DNA from: Paraglaciecola polaris LMG 21857
GTDB taxonomy: Bacteria > Pseudomonadota > Gammaproteobacteria > Enterobacterales > Alteromonadaceae
Direction of reading: 5' to 3'
NCBI RefSeq assembly: GCF_000315055.1
Contig: NZ_BAER01000096.1
Location: 1-47,737, forward strand
Length of the DNA: 47,737 nucleotides
The position numbers were made by a program, and so were the translations under genes. Shown in pieces: positions 25,168-33,452 of this stretch; positions within the stretch are counted from its first letter, which is position 1; every line of letters begins with the position of its first letter. The notes under the pieces are model-generated. The model saw only the letters and a program-made list of their open reading frames with translations. It was not told the DNA's origin and searched no databases.

Positions 25168-26619
25168 TTAACTTTGAATCGTAACCCACTTAAGGTCGGT
25201 AAAGGTTTCCAGATCTGCCTCTGTGCCTTCACGACCAAAGCCACTGTCACCGATGCCACCAAATGGCACGTGTGCTTCGTCAGAAATAGACGGGCTGTTA
25301 ATATGGACCATGCCGCTTTCAATGCCTTTGGCAAAAGCCATAGCATTATTGAGGTTAGCGGTATAAATGGCGGCACTGAGTCCGTACTCGGTATCATTTG
25401 CACAGCTTAGGGCTTCGTCAAAAGAATCAACCGGATAGATACTCACCACAGGGCCAAATGTTTCTTGTTGGCAAACATCCATTTCCTTGGTGACATTGAG
25501 CAGTACAGTCGGTGCGCATCGATTACCCGTCCACACTCCGCCCGTAGCCAGTTCAGCACCTTTTGATACGGCATCTTCAATATGTTGTTTAATGCGGTCT
25601 CGCTGGCGATCACTGATTATCGGGCCAATGATGGTTTCTGGATCCCGTAGATCACCCATACCGATTTTGCTGGCAATTCCGACGTACATTTCAACAAATT
25701 TCGGGTAAATCGTCTTCTCTACATAAATTCTACTCGAGCCGATACAGGCTTGCCCTTGATGCATGAAAATACCACGCAGTGCACCTTGCACAGCATCTTT
25801 CATATTGGCATCCGCCATAATAACGAGGGGGTTTTTACCGCCGAGTTCTAAGGTCACGTGTTTGTTTTGTTCTGCACACAATTTCTGGATGTGCTTACCG
25901 ACAACCGTAGAACCCGTAAAGGTCACCGTTTTAATTAATTTGTGTGTCGTCAAGGCATCGCCAATTTTGTATCCGTTACCCGGTACAACGTTAACGGTTC
26001 CAGAGGGGAAGCCTGCTTCAGCTAAAATTTCTGCGAAACGCAAAGACACAATAGGCGTGTGCTCTGATGGCAATAAAACGACCGTGCTGCCTGTTGCCAG
26101 TGCGTTAGCACATAAGCGCGCAGCTTTAATTAGCGGCACATTAAAGGGCGTAATGACGGCCACAACCCCTCTTGGGGCGCGGATGGTCATGCTAATTTTA
26201 TCGGGGTAATCAGACGGTAACGTTTTGCCCGTCATTTGCCTAACCATACCAGCAGAGGCGCGTACAAATGAAACGGCCTTTTCCGCTTCAAAGGAGGCTT
26301 TTCGATAGGCTGAGCCGCCTTCATCTATCAAGATGTCTTTTAACTCATCTATGTACTGCTCCATCAAGTCCGCTGCTTTACACAGCATCTTCTCACGCTC
26401 TTTAGTGGTGGTGTGCTTATAAGTTTGAAATGCTTTATGTGCAGACTCAACGGCCCTATTGACATCATCCACGGTACTTTCTGCGACGTTGCGATAAAGG
26501 CTATCATCCAGTGGATTTAATACCGCTAAAACGCCACCGTCCGAAGCTGCCGTAGGCTTATTATCAATCCAAATTCCATCCAAATTGGGACCAAGGTTAC
26601 CTGTGTTACAAAATGCCAT
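25168..26619 (-). CDS. Aldehyde dehydrogenase, vanillin/benzaldehyde dehydrogenase-like
   Basis: The 483-residue NAD(P)-dependent enzyme has the ALDH signatures FTGSTVVGKHI (cofactor), VTLELGGKNPLVI with the general-base Glu, and HQGQACIGSSRIYVE with the catalytic Cys. The end VPFGGIGDSGFGREG is normal. The overall pattern, including GMVHINSPSISDEAHVPFGG, recalls benzaldehyde and vanillin dehydrogenases such as LigV/Vdh, which would yield vanillate or hydroxybenzoate for the protocatechuate pathway. The ATG at 26619 follows GGAGAACG; frames starting at 26631 and 26643 are also open. No vanillate demethylase is present in the window, so the methoxylated substrate is only one possibility. Confidence 0.87.
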   Translation of the reverse strand: MAFCNTGNLGPNLDGIWIDNKPTAASDGGVLAVLNPLDDSLYRNVAESTVDDVNRAVESAHKAFQTYKHTTTKEREKMLCKAADLMEQYIDELKDILIDEGGSAYRKASFEAEKAVSFVRASAGMVRQMTGKTLPSDYPDKISMTIRAPRGVVAVITPFNVPLIKAARLCANALATGSTVVLLPSEHTPIVSLRFAEILAEAGFPSGTVNVVPGNGYKIGDALTTHKLIKTVTFTGSTVVGKHIQKLCAEQNKHVTLELGGKNPLVIMADANMKDAVQGALRGIFMHQGQACIGSSRIYVEKTIYPKFVEMYVGIASKIGMGDLRDPETIIGPIISDRQRDRIKQHIEDAVSKGAELATGGVWTGNRCAPTVLLNVTKEMDVCQQETFGPVVSIYPVDSFDEALSCANDTEYGLSAAIYTANLNNAMAFAKGIESGMVHINSPSISDEAHVPFGGIGDSGFGREGTEADLETFTDLKWVTIQS

Positions 26620-26691
26620 CTCGTTCTCCATCAATAGTGGCACTCACTGCGGATAAACCACAAATTTGAGCACCGCTATGCAAACTAGTTA

Positions 26692-27447
26692 TTAATAATT
26701 TATTGCGCCGCCATCGACGTTCACGCATTGTCCGGTCACAAAATCACTATCCTCTGAGGCCAAATAGTAAAGTGTACCCAGTAGGTCTTCTGGCAACATC
26801 TCACGTTTAATAACGCGAGCCGCCAAGGTTGGTGCTTTGGCCGCGCCTAATTGTTTGTGCTCTTTTACGCCTTCGCTTTCAGTCAGGCCGACCAAAATAC
26901 AATTCACTAATACCTTATCAGCCCCTAGTTCAGCAGCGAGTGCACGGGTTTGCCCGACAATCGCGCCTTTTGAGGAAACGTAATGACAAAACATCGGCGC
27001 GCCGCGTAAAAACGTACCTGAGGCGATATTGATGATTTTGCCGCGGCCATTTTTGCGCATGCTAGGCACGATCGCTTTGGCACATTGAAAAGGACCACGC
27101 ACGTTCACGCGCATGACAAGATCCCATTCGTCTTCAGTGATTTGACTGAAGGGTTTTAGCTCCAAGCTCGCGAAAATGGCCGCGTTATTGACCAAAATCT
27201 CGATCGGCCCAAATTCAGCTTCGGTTTGCGCAACCAGTGCATTTAACGAATCATTGTTTGTTACGTCCGCGGTGCAACCGATTGCAATGCCGCCGCTGGC
27301 ATTTATTTCAGCCACCACAGCGGATGTATCCGCTACATCAGCAACGACCACTTTCGCCCCTTGTGAAGCGAGGCCAATAGCATACGCTGCACCAATACCT
27401 TGTGCTGCACCAGTAACGACTGCGACCTTTCCATCTAATCTTTTCAT
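26692..27447 (-). CDS. SDR-family oxidoreductase (copy 1 of a paralogous pair)
   Basis: The 251-residue short-chain dehydrogenase has the cofactor loop VVTGAAQGIGAAYAIGLA, the NNA motif in ILVNNAAIF, catalytic Ser in INIASGTFLRG, YxxxK in YVSSKG, and a C-terminal TGQCVNVDGGAINY. D36-type residues in VVADVADT suggest preference for NAD. It differs from the second copy at 31584 in about 24 of 251 residues. In lignin degradation, SDRs of the LigD/L/N type oxidise the alpha-alcohol before GST cleavage of the ether, and this gene lies directly downstream of a LigF-like GST. That role is inference; the true substrate is unknown. Confidence 0.9.
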   Translation of the reverse strand: MKRLDGKVAVVTGAAQGIGAAYAIGLASQGAKVVVADVADTSAVVAEINASGGIAIGCTADVTNNDSLNALVAQTEAEFGPIEILVNNAAIFASLELKPFSQITEDEWDLVMRVNVRGPFQCAKAIVPSMRKNGRGKIINIASGTFLRGAPMFCHYVSSKGAIVGQTRALAAELGADKVLVNCILVGLTESEGVKEHKQLGAAKAPTLAARVIKREMLPEDLLGTLYYLASEDSDFVTGQCVNVDGGAINY

Positions 27448-27476
27448 TTCATTCTCACTTATAAATAAAGAGGAAG

Positions 27477-28289
27477 TTAAGCCATACCTATGATGCGTTT
27501 CACATCAGGCCAGGTTTGCACACCAAAGGTGGCAAGATCCTCGGTTAAATCTGCTGGACACCAATCAAGAAAAGCGGCTTTAAAATCTGGTCGCTGTTTT
27601 ATTCTGCTAAACCAATCAGCCACATGGGGTAAACGGCCGTTTTCCCACATACCAGACATGTTCAACATGTCTAACCGGTTAACGTACGGTGTTAAGCCAA
27701 TATCTGCTAAAGAGAAGGTTTCACCCGCTAACCAAGTGTGGTTTTTAAGGGTCTCTTCCATTTTCGATAAGTAGCCATCATAAAGACGAATTGTGTCTTC
27801 GATTCCAGGGGCGTCAAATCCCATTAGTACGATTTGTTTTTTACGCTCTTTCCACTTAGAGGTAACAGACTGGTCTGGTGTACTGCTTAAAAATTCCTGC
27901 ATTTTTTCTTTGCCTAGACGCTGCACAATAAAGCGATGACAGCAGACAAATGTCAGTTCGCCGCACGCAGGGTGAAGTTGCTCGTCAACCGCTTTAGTCC
28001 AAATGCGCATTAACGTTTTTTCATAGGCGCCCTCTGGCTTTAAACTTGGTCCAGGAAACACCTCATCAAGATATTCGCAGATAACCGTAGATTCGTTGAT
28101 AATCAGGCCGTCATGTACCAAAGACGGCACAACCGCTTTAGGATTTATCTTGCGATAATCTTCGGTAAACTGCTCACCTTTAAGAATGTCTATATAGTGT
28201 GCGTTATCCACCTGCACTTGCTTTTCAGCCAGAGCGAATCTTACTTTGGCGGCACATACTGAAGAACCATGATGATATAAGTCGAGCAT
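27477..28289 (-). CDS. Glutathione S-transferase, LigF-like (beta-etherase type)
   Basis: The 270-residue protein starts with a thioredoxin-fold N-domain (MLDLYHHGSSVCAAKVRF). The glutathione-binding segment is VVPSLVHDGLIINESTVICE, followed by YLDEVFPGPSLKP and RIWTKAVDEQLHPA. A helical C-domain ends with WLAGETFSLADIGLTPYVNR. The block NESTVICEYL...FP and R-WTK-VDE is the pattern of LigF-type beta-etherases, which cleave beta-aryl ethers with glutathione, and of related fungal-type GSTs. Candidate activating residues are S9, S10 and C12. It is the first gene of the GST-SDR-ALDH-peroxiredoxin operon. Ring-opening isomerase or dehalogenase activity cannot be excluded. Confidence 0.82.
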   Translation of the reverse strand: MLDLYHHGSSVCAAKVRFALAEKQVQVDNAHYIDILKGEQFTEDYRKINPKAVVPSLVHDGLIINESTVICEYLDEVFPGPSLKPEGAYEKTLMRIWTKAVDEQLHPACGELTFVCCHRFIVQRLGKEKMQEFLSSTPDQSVTSKWKERKKQIVLMGFDAPGIEDTIRLYDGYLSKMEETLKNHTWLAGETFSLADIGLTPYVNRLDMLNMSGMWENGRLPHVADWFSRIKQRPDFKAAFLDWCPADLTEDLATFGVQTWPDVKRIIGMA

Positions 28290-28507
28290 ATCTATTACCT
28301 TTACTTAGAAAAAATAACGGCGGTATCCCAGCCGTTGGTTTGGAAAAAATGTTCTTTATGACTGCTTTCACGCTTTGCCTATTAAGGTTTGACGCTTTTT
28401 TACATTCGTTTTCTCACCACTTGATGAAAATCCTGCTCCCGTTCTAGGGAAATGTTAATTACTTGATTGCTTAGCAATTCTTATTATTTTGTTTATAAAC
28501 TTCACTT

Positions 28508-28535
28508 CTTCAAGACGGCACATGCCGCCTTGAAG
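28508..28535. terminator. Strong hairpin between the TonB-dependent receptor and the GST gene
   Basis: CTTCAAG and CTTGAAG flank inner CGGCA/TGCCG arms, with one A-C mismatch between the two stem parts and a two-base loop. It starts 12 bases behind the receptor stop. No U-tract follows on the minus strand, so Rho-independent termination is not assured; it may protect the 3' end or reduce read-through to the GST operon. Confidence 0.5.
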
Positions 28536-28546
28536 CATCCTGAGGC

Positions 28547-30862
28547 TTAATAACGATATTTAAGCTTGAGGGTGATTTCACGTGGTGGCGCCATCGCGGC
28601 CAAAATATTTGGACCTGACGGAACACCCCAGGCCAAAATTTCCTCATTTGTTAAATTCTTGCCTATTAAAGAGATAGTAACGTTTTCATCAGGCGAAATA
28701 ACACGCAGGCTGGCGTTATAGGTCTCATAGGCTTTTTGCTCCACTGTCGGTCTGTAGGTAATATCAGTGAATTGAGCACCGTTGAATGCAATATCAGTGC
28801 GTGCGCTGAAGTCCCATTCGCCAAAAAGATCGTCATAGTAATATTCAGCGAATAACGCGCCTTTCGTTTCAGGGGCATAGATAAGGGGCTGTCCACTTAA
28901 ATCACAGACGCCATCACCATTGAGGAATTTAGGGTCGCAATCGGCGGCGCCAACAAACTTGTCATAGGTTGCATCTGTGTAGGCAAAGTTACCGCCTAAA
29001 GTCCAGTTGTCGGCGGCGTGCCATAATACTTCTAACTCGACGCCTTCACTGGTGCTATCAGCCGCGTTACCCACAGTAAACTGCGCCACAGAGCCGGCTA
29101 ATTGGGTTGCAAGTTGTAACCCTTCTATATTCATACTAAAGACAGTGAAATTAACGTTTAACGTGCCTTCTAACCAAGTCGTCTTGGCACCAAATTCAAG
29201 TGAATCCACTTCTTCCGCATCAAACTCGATTTGGGCGTCTTGTTCATCAATACGATCACTGAATCCACCTGTTTTATGCCCTTGGGCGAAGGTTCCATAA
29301 AGATTGATGTCATCATGGGCTTGCCATTGAATAGTGACTGATGGAGTGAACTTACTTTCACTTCTGCTCTCGATACGATTCACTTCATCTTCGCCAAGTA
29401 CGTTCTGAGTTTGGTACTCTTTCAAGAAACGCCGGAAGGCGAAATCTTTATCTTCGGTAGCCCAGCGCCCACCGATAATGCCGGTCCAATCTTCATTGAA
29501 TTTATAACGAGCTTGTCCAAACAGTGCCAAGGTTTCGGTGTCTTGAGTCCACGGCTCTTCTTCGGTCACTTTAGGGCCAGCTAATGAGGTGAGATTGAAG
29601 TGAGAGGTTTGGCCACGCGCTAAGCTACTGTCTTCGTAGTAAAGTCCGACAATGTAGTCGAACGTGTCACTTTCCTCTGACGTAAAGCGAACTTCCTGAC
29701 TAAACCCATCGTATTTTTCATGGCGATTTGCTCTGAATAAGTTAGCAAGCCCCATATCTAAACCTTGAAAGTTATGGTCATACTCATACTCTTGGTATGC
29801 TGAAATCCACGTTAATGCGCCAGCTTCGAAGTCATGTTCAACATTAAAGGTTATATTGGTTGAATCCTGATCCCTTGACGGGCAAAAAGAGCCGATGTCA
29901 TTGCCCTCTTGGTCTGTGGCTGGCCCGCAATTATAGTGCACAACCCAGTCTAATTTAGGCTCAGTCACTGTACTTCCGTCAGCACCTGATCCCGTCGATA
30001 GGTTTTGCCAAACGGCTAAAGGTGGTCCACCTAACGCATTGATTTCGGCAGCATCAGAGCCATACTCGTCAAATTCCATGTACTCTAATTTCAAACCAAC
30101 TTTGGTGTTTTCACTGGCACGCCAAGCAAATTTTGCTCTAACGCCGGTATCTTCGCGGTTTGCGCCGTCAGGACCATTGAGGGTATTTTCATAAAAGCCA
30201 TCTTTGTCACGATAAATAAAGGCTAAACGCGCATCCACGGTATCGCTGAGTGCGCCGGTCACATAGCCTGAGACTTCTTTTGTGCCTCCAGTCGTGCTGT
30301 ATGTACTGGCGGATACATCAAAACCATAACCAAAATTACTGTCCGGGTTTGCGGTGCGCAAAATCATGGCACCTGCCGCTGTGTTCTTGCCAAATAATGT
30401 CCCTTGTGGGCCTCGTAACACTTCCACCGCTTCTATATCTAAAAATGGATGTAAGTTAATAGCAGCACGGCTGATGTACACGTCATCCACGAATCGGCCG
30501 ACCGATTGCTCAATAGAATGTGATGTGCCGCCGCCTAATCCACGCACGTAAAGGTTGGGTAATATTCCAGCACTGTTAATTTCGAAATTGGGGATCAGGA
30601 TGGAAAGGTCTTCCATGTCACTAATGCCGACCTTGTCGATGAGATCTGCGGAAACGGCTGCCACTGAAACGGGCACATCCTGAATACTTGCGGGGCGTTT
30701 GGTAGCAGATACGAGAATAACTTCTACGTCACTCTCTTTGGTTTTTTCCATTTTTTCTTGTGCAAAAGCCTGATTAATACCGAGCGTTAATGTGGAAAAA
30801 ATAAAACAGTGATGTAAGCTGCGTAGATATTTATTATTTTTCTTCTTCTCTGTCAAACTCAT
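28547..30862 (-). CDS. TonB-dependent outer-membrane receptor
   Basis: The 771-residue protein has a signal peptide ending near NQAFA-QE, a TonB-box-like EVILVSATKR, and a plug with DVPVSVAAVSADLIDKVG, FEINSAGILPNLYVRGLGG and EVLRGPQGTLFGKNTAAGA. A 22-strand-type barrel follows, ending in REITLKLKYRY. This is the catecholate/organic-molecule type abundant in Sphingomonads and Alteromonads, not the Oar type. The ATG at 30862 has AGGGG upstream; the frame extends to 30898. Placed between the GST operon and the pump/SDR operon, it is a good candidate to import the aromatic substrate, but siderophore import cannot be excluded, particularly as a Fur-like fragment is nearby. Confidence 0.93.
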   Translation of the reverse strand: MSLTEKKKNNKYLRSLHHCFIFSTLTLGINQAFAQEKMEKTKESDVEVILVSATKRPASIQDVPVSVAAVSADLIDKVGISDMEDLSILIPNFEINSAGILPNLYVRGLGGGTSHSIEQSVGRFVDDVYISRAAINLHPFLDIEAVEVLRGPQGTLFGKNTAAGAMILRTANPDSNFGYGFDVSASTYSTTGGTKEVSGYVTGALSDTVDARLAFIYRDKDGFYENTLNGPDGANREDTGVRAKFAWRASENTKVGLKLEYMEFDEYGSDAAEINALGGPPLAVWQNLSTGSGADGSTVTEPKLDWVVHYNCGPATDQEGNDIGSFCPSRDQDSTNITFNVEHDFEAGALTWISAYQEYEYDHNFQGLDMGLANLFRANRHEKYDGFSQEVRFTSEESDTFDYIVGLYYEDSSLARGQTSHFNLTSLAGPKVTEEEPWTQDTETLALFGQARYKFNEDWTGIIGGRWATEDKDFAFRRFLKEYQTQNVLGEDEVNRIESRSESKFTPSVTIQWQAHDDINLYGTFAQGHKTGGFSDRIDEQDAQIEFDAEEVDSLEFGAKTTWLEGTLNVNFTVFSMNIEGLQLATQLAGSVAQFTVGNAADSTSEGVELEVLWHAADNWTLGGNFAYTDATYDKFVGAADCDPKFLNGDGVCDLSGQPLIYAPETKGALFAEYYYDDLFGEWDFSARTDIAFNGAQFTDITYRPTVEQKAYETYNASLRVISPDENVTISLIGKNLTNEEILAWGVPSGPNILAAMAPPREITLKLKYRY

Positions 30863-31011
30863 GATGTAAACCCCTAGTTCCAATATGTATTCGCTCAAGT
30901 GTGTGAACGTCTTCCTTCATTACCGCTTTTTCGGTGCATGTCGCCCATTAAGATTTTAGTGATGCTGGTGGACTGCGGTAACTTGGTGTTAAGAAGTTAA
31001 CTTTGATACCA

Positions 31012-31040
31012 CTGAAAACGAAATGACTAGTTGTTTTCAG
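31012..31040. promoter_or_regulatory. Inverted repeat upstream of the TonB-dependent receptor
   Basis: CTGAAAAC (31012-31019) and GTTTTCAG (31033-31040) are exact inverses separated by 13 bases, 150 bases before the receptor start. It could be an operator for the receptor promoter. Except for this the stretch 30863-31226 shows no gene. Confidence 0.35.
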
Positions 31041-31226
31041 CGTATGAATATTATTTTTTACACTCGGTTAACAATCGTTTCATGGTTGTTTTACTATCGC
31101 GCAAAACAGCCAAGGGCAAATGCCTAGTCATATTTGATACATGCTAGTTCGGTAGGCTAACTTTCAGTTGTGCAGTGCTCTTGCTACACGTTATGCATAC
31201 CAATTGATTATGGCGGTGTGAGCTAC

Positions 31227-31469
31227 TTAGTTTAAAAACGGACTTCCCTGCGTCAAATCGATGCGTGCTAATTTAGCAAGCTCACTAAAATGGTTGAGTA
31301 CCCGATATACAAAGGCCAATCGTATTTGTTGGTTTTTCTCCAATAAGGTTTCATCTAGGTCTTCGGCCCTTGAATGTTTGCATGACGGCTGCATGAGGCG
31401 TTGAAGTATGGTGACCCTAGGGTGTGTCACTTTTAGTGCAAACGTCTTTGATGCTTGGTGCTTAATCAT
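31227..31469 (-). CDS. Stand-alone Fur-type DNA-binding domain (truncated Fur paralogue)
   Basis: The 80-residue frame matches only the N-terminal winged helix of Fur: TFALKVTHPRVTILQRL corresponds to GLKVTLPRLKILEVL in Fur, RAEDLDETLLEKNQQIRLA to the AEDLY...EIGLA segment, and FVYRVLNHFSELAKLARI to the recognition helix and wing. It stops where the dimerisation and metal-binding domain should begin; no HHDH-type or cysteine metal motif is encoded in any frame just downstream. It is either a truncated pseudogene or a short regulator that could compete with Fur. The ATG at 31469 is preceded by GCAGAG; an upstream in-frame start at 31496 exists. It is the last frame after the SDR copy 2 gene. 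Confidence 0.65.
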   Translation of the reverse strand: MIKHQASKTFALKVTHPRVTILQRLMQPSCKHSRAEDLDETLLEKNQQIRLAFVYRVLNHFSELAKLARIDLTQGSPFLN

Positions 31470-31583
31470 AGCTCTGCAATATGTGTGGGCTGCCAATAAA
31501 GCATTCTTGAGGCCTCGTTATTCAGGGCGTGTGTATCTAGTGGCAGCATCGACAATTTCCGATGCTGACTTAGGGACACATTG

Positions 31584-32339
31584 CTAATAATTGATTGCGC
31601 CACCGTCAACGTTGACACATTGACCCGTGATAAAATCGCTATCCGCTGATGCTAAGTAGTAAAGAGTGCCAAGCAGATCTTCTGGCACCATTTCGCGTTT
31701 TATCAATCTGGCCGCTAGGGTAGGTGCTTTAGCGGCGCCCAATTGTTTATGCTCTTTAACACCTTCGCTTTCGGTTAAACCAACCAAAATACAATTAACT
31801 AAAATGTTATCAGCCCCTAGTTCAGCGGCCAGGGCGCGGGTTTGCCCGACAATGGCGCCTTTGGATGAAACGTAATGGCAAAACATGGGCGCGCCGCGTA
31901 AAAAGGTGCCTGAAGCAATATTAATAATTTTGCCACGACCATTTTTACGCATGCTAGGCACGATCGCTTTTGCGCACTGAAACGGCCCGCGTACATTTAC
32001 GCGCATGACGAGATCCCATTCATCTTCAGTGATTTGGGTAAATGGCTTTAATGCTAACGTCGCGAAGATAGCGGCATTGTTGATTAATATTTCTATCGGC
32101 CCAAATAGCGCTTCAGTTTGGCTGACCATTGCGTTTAACGATTCATTATTAGTCACGTCAACCTTGCAGCCAATTGCCCTGCCGCCTTGGGCGGCGATTT
32201 GTGCGACAACTGAAGCCGTATCGGCGATATCTGCAACTACTACTTTTGCCCCTTGAGCAGCTAAACCAATCGCATATGCAGCGCCAATACCTTGGGCTGC
32301 CCCCGTTACTACTGCTACTTTTCCATCTAATCTTTTCAT
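31584..32339 (-). CDS. SDR-family oxidoreductase (copy 2 of a paralogous pair)
   Basis: Same length (251 residues) and motifs as the SDR at 26692: VVTGAAQGIGAAYAIGLA, ILINNAAIF, INIASGTFLRG, YVSSKG and VNVDGGAINY. About 24 residues differ, nearly all in the first 100 and last 50 residues; the middle block from TEDEWDLV to LAAELGAD is identical at protein level but has many synonymous base changes. The ribosome binding region (GAGAATGAAATG) is also the same in both. It follows the HlyD gene by 43 bases and so seems to belong to the TetR-controlled pump operon. The frame extends upstream to 32396, but the paralogue fixes the ATG at 32339. Confidence 0.9.
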   Translation of the reverse strand: MKRLDGKVAVVTGAAQGIGAAYAIGLAAQGAKVVVADIADTASVVAQIAAQGGRAIGCKVDVTNNESLNAMVSQTEALFGPIEILINNAAIFATLALKPFTQITEDEWDLVMRVNVRGPFQCAKAIVPSMRKNGRGKIINIASGTFLRGAPMFCHYVSSKGAIVGQTRALAAELGADNILVNCILVGLTESEGVKEHKQLGAAKAPTLAARLIKREMVPEDLLGTLYYLASADSDFITGQCVNVDGGAINY

Positions 32340-32382
32340 TTCATTCTCATTTTTTAGGTTAAGGTAAATCAATTCCGATGTT

Positions 32383-33429
32383 TTAAATTTTTTCACTGTT
32401 TGCGGTATTTATGGTGGGGGTGACTGACATGCCTACCCGCAGTTTGCTCGCGTTTTTTTGAGTCATATCAATGCTGATGCGCACGGGTAAACGCTGGACG
32501 ATTTTAGTGAAATTCCCTGTTGCATTGTGTGGCGCAATAGCCGAATAGCTTACGCCGCTGGCAGGTCCTAGACTTTCGACTTTTCCGGATAGATTCACCC
32601 CTGGTAGGGCATCCACCTCGATATCAACGGACTGCCCGGGTTGCACATTGGCCAGTTGCGTTTCACGGTAATTCGCAGAAATATAGATAGCAGATGTGGG
32701 AACGATCACCGCTAGTGGTTTGCCAGTGCTAACAAATTCACCTACGCGAGCTGTTTTTCTACCGATCACGCCATCAATGGGGGAATAAACTTTACTGTAA
32801 GACAACTTTAATTGTTGCGTGTTTAGGTCCGCTCGGGCTAAAGCTAACGCCGCCACAGCATTGTCTACGTTGGCACTTAGTACCTTTAGTTGTTGCTTGG
32901 CGAACGAAATTTGCGCCAAGCTTTTGGTTAAATTAGATTGCTCGATGGCCAGTTTGGCATTGGCTTGCTGGCGTGCTTGTACACTGCCTGAACCATCGTC
33001 AGCTAGATTACTAAAACGGGTTTGATCGGCCTTGGCTAATGTAACCGATGCCTGATTCGCGTTGAAAGTGGCTTCTGCGCGTAAAATCTCAGCTTGTTGC
33101 TGTGTGAGCTGGGCTTCAAAACTGGCTAACGTTGCCTGGGCACTACCTACTTTCGCTTTGCCAGCAGCAACCGTTAAAACAAAATCTTTATCATCAATAG
33201 CAACCAATAAATCTCCTTTGTGAACCGGTTGGTTTTCCGCTATCAGTACATCTGTAATGGTTCCAGAGATTTTTGCCCCGACAGCACTGAAGTCAGCTTG
33301 CACATAAGCATCGTTAGTCGACTGTGATGCACTGCTAGAATCCGGTTGATTGATATACGCTATGCAACCGATTGCCAGCGCAATACACACAGTGGCTACG
33401 GTTAATTTGATGGGAGTAGGTAAAGCCAT
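32383..33429 (-). CDS. HlyD/EmrA-type membrane fusion protein
   Basis: The 348-residue periplasmic adaptor has one N-terminal membrane anchor (ATVCIALAIGCIAYI), a biotinyl-lipoyl-like half domain with DFSAVGAKISGTITDVLIAE, and a long alpha-helical hairpin rich in A, Q and L (about 80-200). The second half has YSPIDGVIGRKTARVGEFVS and a beta-barrel domain to the end. EmrA-type adaptors link an MFS pump of the inner membrane to an outer-membrane channel. It follows the MFS gene by 23 bases in the nodT-mfs-hlyD order. Confidence 0.93.
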   Translation of the reverse strand: MALPTPIKLTVATVCIALAIGCIAYINQPDSSSASQSTNDAYVQADFSAVGAKISGTITDVLIAENQPVHKGDLLVAIDDKDFVLTVAAGKAKVGSAQATLASFEAQLTQQQAEILRAEATFNANQASVTLAKADQTRFSNLADDGSGSVQARQQANAKLAIEQSNLTKSLAQISFAKQQLKVLSANVDNAVAALALARADLNTQQLKLSYSKVYSPIDGVIGRKTARVGEFVSTGKPLAVIVPTSAIYISANYRETQLANVQPGQSVDIEVDALPGVNLSGKVESLGPASGVSYSAIAPHNATGNFTKIVQRLPVRISIDMTQKNASKLRVGMSVTPTINTANSEKI

Positions 33430-33452
33430 GTTTGTTTCCTTTTTTAAATAGG

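Noticed and set aside
31100-31226. Frameshifted C-terminal half of Fur behind the Fur-like frame
   Set aside because: Translation of the downstream minus-strand sequence by eye gives no HHDH-type or Cys-rich metal motif in any frame.
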